Origin: Betaproteobacteria bacterium UBA3031
GTDB lineage: Bacteria; Pseudomonadota; Gammaproteobacteria; Burkholderiales; Eutrophovitaceae
Direction of reading: 5' to 3'
Assembly: GCA_002367635.1 (NCBI GenBank)
Contig: DFDI01000092.1
Coordinates: 6,911 to 16,035, forward strand
DNA: 9,125 bases
Below the pieces are notes generated by a model that did not search any database, had not been told where the DNA came from, and saw only the letters and a list, made by a program, of their open reading frames with translations. Every line of letters starts with the position of its first letter. The first letter of the stretch is position 1. Shown in pieces: positions 1 to 6,347 of this stretch. The position numbers and the translations under genes are program-made.

Positions 1-364
1 CAATGAATATCGTCCCGACAAAACGAGCCAGCAGTCCAATCACGGGCCACTGACGAACCTCTGACTTTGATAAAAAACAAGTGGGCATACAAGCTGATAT
101 GACTGGGATATCCAACCAAGAAATATGATTGGCCACCAAAAAGTGGCCTTCCAATTCTTTATCAATGCCTTTTATTTCAAGTTTAAGATTAAGAATAAAC
201 AGCAAACATCGAAACCAATGTTTGGCGATAACTCTATTGAGCCGGACATTATAAAAAACAAATAATAGGGCTGATATCAATAGTCCTGAAATCAGAAACA
301 CGATCAGGGCTGGATACTTAACGACCCTGCGCAAATGCTGCCGCATATTCGTGATTAAAGACAT
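1..364 (-). CDS. PlsC-like lysophospholipid acyltransferase, N-terminal part (cut by window edge)
   Basis: This is the first 121 residues of a membrane-associated acyltransferase that, by family, moves an acyl chain onto a lysophospholipid such as 1-acylglycerol-3-phosphate at the inner membrane. A hydrophobic segment lies at about residues 18-40. The catalytic HxxxxD motif is seen as NHISWLD, with H80 and D85. It is followed by the second conserved block, LSKSEVRQWPVIG and then GTIFI at the edge. The ATG at 364 is the start because an in-frame TGA lies a few codons upstream; no strong ribosome binding site precedes it. It begins 66 bases after the soxB stop on the same strand, so it may be the last gene of the sox transcript. 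The family has many paralogues (PlsC, OlsA and others), so the exact acceptor is not decided. The C-terminal part is outside the window. Confidence 0.88.
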   Translation of the reverse strand, partial: MSLITNMRQHLRRVVKYPALIVFLISGLLISALLFVFYNVRLNRVIAKHWFRCLLFILNLKLEIKGIDKELEGHFLVANHISWLDIPVISACMPTCFLSKSEVRQWPVIGLLARFVGTIFI

Positions 365-430
365 GTCAGCTAGGCTTACTCACAAGCAGCACCTAACGAT
401 AATTCAAAATACGTATTTAATACTAGCGAA

Positions 431-2161
431 TCAGGCATCGCAACGATCGGTCACCCCGGCGTTATAATCCAGGCCTTTAATACGTGGTGTACCTAGCGTT
501 CTAACAGGCACGGTTTTCTGATCTTTTAGCCAACGTGCAACCAAATCCCAAACGAGCTCGCCTGTCGCCCCTTCTGTCACAGGCGCCCATCCTGCTACTT
601 TATATACCTTATTCGGGTCAATGAACGCGTCTCCCATCCGCATCTCGGAAATCCGCGATCCGATGGCCGCATGCGGGTCAATCGTATAGTTCATGCCTCC
701 GACGCGGACCATATCGCCTCCCTGCTGGTAATACGGATCGGGATTAAAAATATTGTCCGCCACATCCTCGAGGATTATTTTAATCGTTTCCCCCTTCATT
801 TCAGTCAAAGTACTGAAGGAATAGGTAGTTGCAGTTTGCGCTAAAAGCGCCTCCATATTGATCGTACTGTTTGGCAAAAGAGACGTTCCCCAACGAAATC
901 CTGGAGAGAATGCGATGTCCGCATCAAGCTCGTCCATCAATGCATCTAAAATCAACTGATCAAAACTCCCATTAAAATTTCCCCTCCGATACAACAACCC
1001 TTCAGTCGTTGCGAGCGGCTCCATAAGTTGTTGCTCAAATGGATGTCTCACACGATGAATCAACGCCTCCATATCGGGATCGGGCGCAATAAACTCAGAA
1101 AATACAGGCAAGAGTCGATATCTAAAATCCTCGATACCCGATGCAGTCACAGCAAAGTCCAACACGCCGAGAAACTTTCCATTGCTGCCGCCATTTGTAA
1201 CAATTGTTTTTCCAGATTTATTAGTAACGATTACTGGCACTGGCATGCCGTCATGAGTATGTCCGCCCAATATTGCATCAATCCCAGTCACACGCGAAGC
1301 TAACTTTAAATCGACATCCATACCATTATGTGAAAGTAAGACAACGACTTTAATCCCTTTTTTTCGTATTCGGTTTACCAGCTGCTGCAACTCATACTCG
1401 CGTATACCAAAACTCCAATCAGGAATCAAATGGCTAGGATTCGCAATCGGCGTATAGGGGAAGGCTTGACCGATAACAGCAATGGGTATGCCATTCATCT
1501 CCTTAATGCTGAACGATTCGAATACGGGCTCATCAAAATCAAATGTCTTAATATTTTGAGCGAGAAAATCAATCCGTCCTGAAAAATCATTGGCAACAAT
1601 ATGCTGTACCCGCTGCGCACCAAGCGTCATTTCCCAATGAGCAGTCATCACGTCGACCCCAAGCAACAAACAGGCATCTACCATATCCTGCCCCTGAGAC
1701 CACAACGCTGTGCCAGACCCTTGCCACGTATCACCACCATCGAGCAACAGAGCTCCTGGACGGCCTGACCTTAGTTTATCCACCAGTGTTTTAAGGTGCG
1801 AAAACCCACCAACACGACCAAACATTCGAGCAGCTTCCTCGAAATTAAGACAAGAGAATGCATGCGCCATAGCACTGCCTGTAGGAACATTGACCGCCTT
1901 TAACAAGGATTCACCAACAATGTGTGGCAGTTTTCCAGCAGCCGAGCCCACACCAAGATTCATGCTCGGTTCTCGAAAATAAACGGGGTTTAATTGCGCA
2001 TGGCAATCCGTCATATGCAGCAGATGAACATTGCCAAATTTTGGAATATCGTAGAGGTCATCTAAATGGGGACTAGCGAGTGCCCGTCGATTAGAGATAG
2101 GAAGACCAGCCGCGGCGGCAGATCCCAGCACCAACAAAAAGTCTCTACGAGAAAGTGTCAC
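431..2161 (-). CDS. soxB: SoxB, thiosulfohydrolase of the periplasmic Sox pathway
   Basis: SoxB hydrolyses the terminal sulfonate from SoxY-bound cysteine-S-thiosulfonate, releasing sulfate; it belongs to the dinuclear-metal 5'-nucleotidase superfamily. The 576-residue protein starts with a twin-arginine export signal (SRRDFLLVLG, residues 4-13), as is usual for SoxB. The metallophosphoesterase half shows MTDCHAQLNPVYFREPS (D52, H54), DGGDTWQGS (D144), AHWEMT (H175, where nucleotidases have the GNHE motif), LLSHNG (H278) and GGHTHDGMP (H301, H303). The SoxB-specific stretches QAFPYTPIANP and GGDMVRVGG are also present. The start is GTG, preceded at 8 bases by AGTAGG. It follows soxX by 20 bases. 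Length and motifs are complete, with no frameshift. The assignment rests on recognised SoxB-specific motifs and on the soxAX context. Confidence 0.97.
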   Translation of the reverse strand: MTLSRRDFLLVLGSAAAAGLPISNRRALASPHLDDLYDIPKFGNVHLLHMTDCHAQLNPVYFREPSMNLGVGSAAGKLPHIVGESLLKAVNVPTGSAMAHAFSCLNFEEAARMFGRVGGFSHLKTLVDKLRSGRPGALLLDGGDTWQGSGTALWSQGQDMVDACLLLGVDVMTAHWEMTLGAQRVQHIVANDFSGRIDFLAQNIKTFDFDEPVFESFSIKEMNGIPIAVIGQAFPYTPIANPSHLIPDWSFGIREYELQQLVNRIRKKGIKVVVLLSHNGMDVDLKLASRVTGIDAILGGHTHDGMPVPVIVTNKSGKTIVTNGGSNGKFLGVLDFAVTASGIEDFRYRLLPVFSEFIAPDPDMEALIHRVRHPFEQQLMEPLATTEGLLYRRGNFNGSFDQLILDALMDELDADIAFSPGFRWGTSLLPNSTINMEALLAQTATTYSFSTLTEMKGETIKIILEDVADNIFNPDPYYQQGGDMVRVGGMNYTIDPHAAIGSRISEMRMGDAFIDPNKVYKVAGWAPVTEGATGELVWDLVARWLKDQKTVPVRTLGTPRIKGLDYNAGVTDRCDA

Positions 2162-2181
2162 AAAAAATACCTACTGCACAC

Positions 2182-2802
2182 TTACTCATTAACAGGAGAT
2201 TGAGGATCCAACAATAACGCCAGGATATTCCTCATTTGCTTCACTGTTAGTATACCGTTATGGCCATATCGAGGCATGTTTGAACACATCAGAAATGCCT
2301 GAGGGTTAAATATCTTCGCCCACGTATAGCGCAGGACTTCATCAGAGTAGCCTCGCAATTTACCGTACTGATACAGTGATGGCCCTAGAGTCCCGTATGC
2401 TAACTCGTCCTTACGGATTTGGTGACACGCGTAACAATTACCACCATTTTCCGTATCATTGGTATCGTTGAATCGTAAACCTTTACCGCTTTGAGCAATT
2501 TTTTCGCCTTCCGTCCAATCACCAAGATAACTACCGTCAGCCGGGTACTGAATCTGCTGTAGTGCCTTAGACATCAACTGACCTGCCTCATCACTGTTAA
2601 TATTTACATTTGAATCACTACAGAATTTCTGGGTAGCGTCTAAACTCAAGAATCGCTCCAACTGAACAGACCCTTTAGTGCGCAAGCCTTCCCTGAGGAG
2701 ATCCTTAAACTCCGGATTAATATCCTCTGAGGCACTAGGCCCCGTTAACCCGAATATCAAAGTTATCGCAATGAAGACCATACTAAGCCGTGAAATTTTC
2801 AT
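2182..2802 (-). CDS. soxX: SoxX, monohaem cytochrome c subunit of SoxAX
   Basis: SoxX is the small cytochrome subunit of the periplasmic SoxAX complex. It takes electrons released when SoxA joins thiosulfate to the SoxY carrier cysteine. The 206-residue protein has a Sec signal peptide (hydrophobic residues about 8-20, likely cleavage near GPSAS). It then has about 90 residues before a single haem site, NCYACHQ, with C123, C126 and H127. The family signature GTLGPSLYQYGKLRG follows, and the distal haem ligand is probably M176 in CSNMPRYGHNGIL. The C-terminal LLDPQSPVNE is typical of SoxX. The ATG lies 9 bases after the soxA stop, with AAGAGA reaching into the spacer as ribosome binding site, so translation with soxA is likely coupled. 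Two extra cysteines (C61, C173) could form a disulfide; that is inference. Confidence 0.96.
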   Translation of the reverse strand: MKISRLSMVFIAITLIFGLTGPSASEDINPEFKDLLREGLRTKGSVQLERFLSLDATQKFCSDSNVNINSDEAGQLMSKALQQIQYPADGSYLGDWTEGEKIAQSGKGLRFNDTNDTENGGNCYACHQIRKDELAYGTLGPSLYQYGKLRGYSDEVLRYTWAKIFNPQAFLMCSNMPRYGHNGILTVKQMRNILALLLDPQSPVNE

Positions 2803-2811
2803 AAATATCTC

Positions 2812-3618
2812 TTAACGCTTCATTGCAGGCGCGTTATAAACACCACCATCCGCGCTTTTAGCTAAAAACATAATAAGAGCCGTAATCATGTCATGCCCAT
2901 ATATAGCCTCTGGAAAGCGTTGTTGCCGGAAGCAATCATAAAGTCGATGTTGCATAGTTCGCACCTCCCCAGCCGACACTCGGTAAGCAGGCCAAGATCC
3001 GTATGTTTTTCTCGCCTGATCCTGATTTCTAAAGTTTGGAAGCTCCTGCAATCTTATCCTTCGATTGTCACCACTGTGACAAGTTATGCATCCAAAATCA
3101 TGCGACCCCGCTCGGAAATAAAAAATCTGCTCACCTAAATCGAACATTTTTTGTTCTTCAGCATGCTCGAGGGGAATATTCATGTGCATTCCTCTGGATT
3201 CAGAAGCGATAAATGCAACCAGCATCTCAATCTCAGACGTCTCTTGGCCCGTCTTTGTAAAGGGATATGATGTGACATCTGAATACGACAGCCCTTGAAT
3301 CGCCATGCGACAATGAATCAAACGTTGCTCTAAGTCCATAACCTTTTTAACGTCGGGAAAGTAACGGGGTAATTCGACGTAGGCGCCACGCACCACTCCT
3401 GGCCCTTTACCAAGATCACACGTTTCCAAACTCGTCCCTTTTGGACCGACCGAGGTGAACCATAACTCCTCACCCGACAAGACCCACAACTCAGCAGGAT
3501 TACCATCCGAAAGTAAATCTCGGTACTCCTGGATCCCAGCGGCTGTTTCATCTTCTGCGAATAACTGGCCGCACCAAAAAACACTGATCAACACAGTCAC
3601 TACAATTCGCCTAATCAC
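2812..3618 (-). CDS. soxA: SoxA, monohaem type, catalytic subunit of SoxAX
   Basis: SoxA carries the active site that couples thiosulfate to the cysteine of SoxY in the periplasm. The 268-residue precursor has a Sec signal peptide (residues 1-21, ending QLFA). The one CxxCH haem site is CITCH (C177, C180, H181). The haem ligand that becomes a persulfide in known SoxA enzymes is C229 in QHRLYDCF, and R225, four residues before it, matches the conserved active-site arginine. The N-terminal domain has no second CxxCH; C67 and C103 sit where a disulfide replaces the first haem in monohaem SoxA proteins. The start is GTG at 3618, with AGGA six bases upstream. An ATG just upstream is out of frame and ends after a few codons. 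It is the first gene of the soxA-soxX-soxB group; soxY or soxZ is not beside it. Confidence 0.96.
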   Translation of the reverse strand: MIRRIVVTVLISVFWCGQLFAEDETAAGIQEYRDLLSDGNPAELWVLSGEELWFTSVGPKGTSLETCDLGKGPGVVRGAYVELPRYFPDVKKVMDLEQRLIHCRMAIQGLSYSDVTSYPFTKTGQETSEIEMLVAFIASESRGMHMNIPLEHAEEQKMFDLGEQIFYFRAGSHDFGCITCHSGDNRRIRLQELPNFRNQDQARKTYGSWPAYRVSAGEVRTMQHRLYDCFRQQRFPEAIYGHDMITALIMFLAKSADGGVYNAPAMKR

Positions 3619-3660
3619 GATTCATCCTATAACAACAATTCGGTCAATATTAAATTCTAA

Positions 3661-3674
3661 CTGGGTTTACCCAG
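3661..3674. promoter_or_regulatory. Perfect palindrome upstream of soxA (possible operator)
   Basis: CTGGGT and ACCCAG face each other across two bases, 42 bases upstream of the soxA GTG. On the minus strand a -10-like TAGAAT (3654-3659) starts one base downstream of it, so the palindrome would fill most of the spacer of a promoter whose -35 is poor. It may bind a sulfur-responsive regulator, but the sequence does not name one. Confidence 0.35.
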
Positions 3675-3689
3675 GAGGCACTTGCAATG

Positions 3690-3699
3690 GTGCTAGCAC
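3690..3699. promoter_or_regulatory. Second palindrome upstream of soxA, GTGCTAGCAC
   Basis: A perfect 10-base palindrome lies with its centre 27 bases from the centre of the CTGGGT/ACCCAG palindrome. It falls just downstream of the candidate promoter at 3712-3739, near the expected transcription start, where a repressor could act. The function is inferred from position only. Confidence 0.28.
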
Positions 3700-3711
3700 G
3701 CCGTTCTTTTG

Positions 3712-3739
3712 TTTTTAAAGACTAACATTGTTCTCTCAA
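3712..3739 (-). promoter_or_regulatory. Candidate sigma-70 promoter for soxAXB
   Basis: On the minus strand TTGAGA (3734-3739, five of six consensus bases) is followed after 16 bases by TAAAAA (3712-3717, four of six). It lies between the upstream terminator and soxA, about 95 bases before the soxA start. The -10 is weak and other arrangements are possible, including the TAGAAT at 3654-3659. Confidence 0.3.
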
Positions 3740-3782
3740 TTCTCAAATTTAGATGACACATCACAGCATATCTACCCAAATC

Positions 3783-3811
3783 AAAAAAGCCGGCTTTGCC
3801 GGCTTTTTTTT
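3783..3811 (-). terminator. Rho-independent terminator after the small exported-protein gene
   Basis: A hairpin with stem GCCGGC/GCCGGC and a three-base loop is flanked by six A on one side and eight T on the other. It can therefore work in both directions. On the minus strand it ends in six T and lies 20 bases after the stop of the gene at 3832-3999, so it separates that gene from soxA. No plus-strand gene leads into it. Confidence 0.9.
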
Positions 3812-3831
3812 CTGGCACATCACCCTATCAT

Positions 3832-3999
3832 TTAGTGATCGTGCTCACTAGCCTCCTTAGACTCTTCATGCTTGTCTTCGACAGGTTTAATTTTTACACC
3901 TGAGTGCTGACTTGGGCCTGTTGTTCCCGTGACACCTGCATAAGTTAAAGAGCAAGTTACAACAAATACAAGGGATAGGACATACGCTAACGCTTTCAT
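3832..3999 (-). CDS. Small exported protein with a His/Glu-rich tail, function unknown
   Basis: I do not recognise this 55-residue protein. It starts MKALAYVLSLVFVV and has a clear Sec signal peptide with likely cleavage after TYA (residue 21). C16 is not in a good lipobox, because Thr precedes it. The mature part is only about 34 residues. It has a Gly/Thr/Ser-rich start (GVTGTTGPSQHSG) and a charged tail with EDKHEESKEASEHDH, giving four histidines (32, 44, 53, 55) and many acidic residues. That composition would suit weak metal binding, which is inference only. I chose the ATG at 3999 because GGAG lies nine bases before it; an ATG at 4014 would give 60 residues but has no ribosome binding site. 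Its own promoter/operator (4036-4064) and terminator (3783-3811) support a real, singly transcribed gene. Confidence 0.72.
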   Translation of the reverse strand: MKALAYVLSLVFVVTCSLTYAGVTGTTGPSQHSGVKIKPVEDKHEESKEASEHDH

Positions 4000-4035
4000 C
4001 AACTGGGACTCCATAATTTATTATCCGATTAAAGT

Positions 4036-4064
4036 AGAGTAAAAGGTAACCCTTTTAGAGTCAA
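4036..4064 (-). promoter_or_regulatory. Promoter with palindromic operator in the spacer, for the small exported protein
   Basis: On the minus strand TTGACT (4059-4064, five of six consensus bases) is followed after 17 bases by TACTCT (4036-4041, three of six). A perfect inverted repeat, TAAAAGG and CCTTTTA around four bases, occupies 4040-4057, almost the whole spacer. This is the classic place for a repressor or a DNA-twisting activator. The -10 is weak, which would suit a regulated promoter. The regulator is not identifiable from the site. Confidence 0.45.
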
Positions 4065-4148
4065 CCCAAATAGAGCTTAGATACTTATACACAAAGAGAT
4101 CTTGATCGACTCAACGCATCAATTCAGATAACTACCGCTAACACACCT

Positions 4149-5267
4149 TTACTGTAAAAATTCCTCATTATGCTCTCCAAGGGTAGGCGCTCTACTTCGG
4201 TAACTCTGTTTTCTGAGATCATTGATAATGGGGATTGGAACTGCAGGAATCGTATCACCACTTTTACTCGTCAACTGTTCATTAAAAACGCCCCGAACTC
4301 TAAATTGCTCATCAGCCAAGGCCTCCTCCACCGTCTTAACAATGCTACAACAACAGTTGGCCTCTCTGAAAATGGGCTCCCAATAAGATGCTGATTTCGC
4401 TTTAATTATGGATGCGACCTGACGAATCGTTTCTGCCTCATCGATAGAATCATCACGATGCTCTGCCGCAAGACCGATAGTTTCTGAAAAAATCTTCCAG
4501 AACTTATTCTCTAACGGCCCAGCCGCAACAAAACGTTCGTCACTCGTTGGGTAGAGCTGATAACGTGGTGAACCACCTGTGAGGCGGTCTTGTCCATTTT
4601 TAGGATTCACGCCGGACGCACTTTTTTTTCCGAGCGCCCAAAACAAAAACGGAAGCACTCCGTCCGTCATGGCAATATCGATGTAACAACCTTGACCCGA
4701 CAAATCACGTTCGCGAAGCGCGAGCAGTATATTCATCACCGCCGGATACGATCCTCCGGCAATATCAGCGATCAACGCCGGCGGCACAACGGGTTGATCA
4801 GCAGAGCCCAAACTCAGCGAAAGGAGTCCAGCATCTCCTACATAATTAATGTCGTGCCCAGCTACATTTTTCTTCGGACCACTTTGCCCGAAACCGGAAA
4901 TAGAACAATAGATAATCTTAGGATTAATTTTTTTAATGGACTCGTAATCAAGCCCTAACCGTGACATCACACCAGGACGGAACTGTTCTACTACGATATC
5001 AGCTTCCTGAATTAATGGGGTTAATTTAGCCCGCTCCTGCTCATTCTTCAAGTCAACTGCAATACTTTTTTTACCACGATTTAACAATGAAAAATTGACG
5101 CTGCTGTCACCCCACTTCGGCGGATAATATCTCATATCCTCACCGCTATCGGGTCGTTCAATTTTAACTACTTCCGCACCGGCCTCAGCGAGAAACAAAG
5201 TCGCCATGGGGCCAGGAAGTAACGTTGAGAAATCTAAAACTTTTAAACCTCTTAGGGGTCCGGGCAT
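4149..5267 (-). CDS. CaiB/BaiF-family protein, alpha-methylacyl-CoA racemase-like
   Basis: The protein belongs to the class III CoA-transferase (CaiB/BaiF) fold family, cytoplasmic and working on acyl-CoA thioesters. At 372 residues it has the usual length. The N-terminal signature is PLRGLKVLDFSTLLPGPMA, followed by GAEVVKIERP and QFRPGVMSRLGLDYE. The racemase branch is suggested by GHDINYVGDAGLLSL with H138, DIAGGS with D168, and GPLENKFW with E253. These match the His, Asp and Glu of the alpha-methylacyl-CoA racemase active site. The start ATG at 5267 has GAGAG five bases upstream; a GTG two codons earlier is less well placed. It is 96 bases downstream of speE on the same strand, with an inverted repeat between them, so it may have its own promoter. 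A true CoA-transferase role cannot be excluded. The substrate is unknown; branched-chain or sterol-type acyl-CoA would be the family guess. Confidence 0.87.
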   Translation of the reverse strand: MPGPLRGLKVLDFSTLLPGPMATLFLAEAGAEVVKIERPDSGEDMRYYPPKWGDSSVNFSLLNRGKKSIAVDLKNEQERAKLTPLIQEADIVVEQFRPGVMSRLGLDYESIKKINPKIIYCSISGFGQSGPKKNVAGHDINYVGDAGLLSLSLGSADQPVVPPALIADIAGGSYPAVMNILLALRERDLSGQGCYIDIAMTDGVLPFLFWALGKKSASGVNPKNGQDRLTGGSPRYQLYPTSDERFVAAGPLENKFWKIFSETIGLAAEHRDDSIDEAETIRQVASIIKAKSASYWEPIFREANCCCSIVKTVEEALADEQFRVRGVFNEQLTSKSGDTIPAVPIPIINDLRKQSYRSRAPTLGEHNEEFLQ

Positions 5268-5322
5268 ACTCACTCTCTTTCGAGTTCAGTTAATGCAAAC
5301 AATCACGATACAGATTTCAACA

Positions 5323-5344
5323 GAATTGGTCATTATCCCAATTC
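5323..5344. repeat. Inverted repeat between speE and the CaiB-family gene
   Basis: GAATTGG and CCAATTC face each other across eight bases, 19 bases after the speE stop. There is no T-run after it in the minus direction, so it is a poor intrinsic terminator. A -35-like TTGAAA (5314-5319, minus) follows closely, with a weak TGCATT 17 bases on, so an operator for the CaiB-family gene is the better guess. Confidence 0.35.
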
Positions 5345-5363
5345 ATGGACCTGATCAATGATG

Positions 5364-6317
5364 TCAGTCGAGACGACACACCTTTAAGGGAATGTGATTT
5401 TCAGGATCTAATCCAGGCTCGTCCATAGGGTCTTGCTCTGTGATTGGCCGAAGACTACGCCCCAAAATATCTCGAACGTAATTAGGTAACCCGAACACAC
5501 CCTGATGAGTATCACCATTGTAGTATTGGAGATGACTAATTCTACGCGTCTTAAGACGTTCTTCTATATTTTCCGAATTGAATGCAAGCGGATCAGTTTT
5601 GTCTGAAGCCGTTGCCATACCCCAAATCGCCCCATATAAAGGCACGTAAACCAGATAGGGGCGCACAATACCAAATACGCTTTTCAACGAGCTGTAGACT
5701 CTATGGAAGACATTTGGACGCGTCACAGGTGACCCCAAATGCATCGACAAAACACCTTCAGGACCTAATATACGACGACAATGCCGCAGGAAATCAACAC
5801 GATATAATGCTTCGGCGGGGCCAAAGGGATCTGTCAGATCGAGCATCATAAGATCAAACTGGTCTTGACACTCTTCCACATACTTCTTGCCATCAGCAAT
5901 TACAACTTTCAACCGAGGATCATCAAACGCACCTCGGTGTACATCAGGAAGGTGCTCTTTACAGAAATCGACCACAACGGCATCGATTTCCACCATCACA
6001 ACCTCTTCAATAGAGGGATACTTTAAATATTCTTCTGCCGCACCGCCGTCACCACCACCAATAATTAATGCACGCTTAGGCGCATAGTGGGTGATTCCAG
6101 CGGGATGAATCATGTTTTCATGATAAAAAAACTCATCCTTGTCCGACGTCATGAAATAGTCGTCGATACGCAGAGTTCGTCCAAAGTCGGTCTCTAAAAC
6201 CTCAATATCTTGGAAAGGAGATTTGGCATGTGCAAGTCGTTCTTTCGACCTGATCCAAAATCCCATTCCATCATTAAGACTTTCTAGAAAATACTCTTCC
6301 TTGCCTTTGTCTGCCAT
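5364..6317 (-). CDS. speE: SpeE, spermidine synthase-type aminopropyltransferase
   Basis: It transfers the aminopropyl group of decarboxylated AdoMet to a polyamine acceptor (putrescine in classical SpeE), in the cytoplasm. The 317-residue protein shows a small N-terminal strand domain and then a Rossmann methyltransferase-like core. GGGDGG lies at 87-92, VEID (E110, D112) is the nucleoside-binding acidic pair, and ADGKKYV is at 141-147. DLTDPFGPAEALY starts with the likely catalytic D160 and includes D163. DKDEFFYHE (60-67) keeps the conserved D-E-F-x-Y-H-E stretch. The residue usually Gln before it (as in VVQTTERDEF of E. coli) is Met (M56). About 30 residues after the final RDILG are an acidic and proline-containing tail. 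I chose ATG at 6317 over GTG at 6335; neither has a strong ribosome binding site. It follows speD by 30 bases and must be co-transcribed with it. The acceptor amine is not proven by sequence. Confidence 0.93.
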   Translation of the reverse strand: MADKGKEEYFLESLNDGMGFWIRSKERLAHAKSPFQDIEVLETDFGRTLRIDDYFMTSDKDEFFYHENMIHPAGITHYAPKRALIIGGGDGGAAEEYLKYPSIEEVVMVEIDAVVVDFCKEHLPDVHRGAFDDPRLKVVIADGKKYVEECQDQFDLMMLDLTDPFGPAEALYRVDFLRHCRRILGPEGVLSMHLGSPVTRPNVFHRVYSSLKSVFGIVRPYLVYVPLYGAIWGMATASDKTDPLAFNSENIEERLKTRRISHLQYYNGDTHQGVFGLPNYVRDILGRSLRPITEQDPMDEPGLDPENHIPLKVCRLD

Positions 6318-6347
6318 CCGATTATTCCAACCCACCCATTTTCACTT

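Noticed and set aside
377..430. Promoter or terminator between soxB and the acyltransferase
   Set aside because: No hairpin with a T-run and no -35/-10 pair that stands out in this 66-base gap.
4590..4958. 122-residue plus-strand open frame
   Set aside because: It lies opposite the CaiB-family gene and shows no protein features; it is a shadow of that gene.
5364..6335. speE start at GTG 6335
   Set aside because: Both starts lack a strong ribosome binding site; the ATG at 6317 is the commoner codon and has GGA at about eight bases. The choice is not certain.
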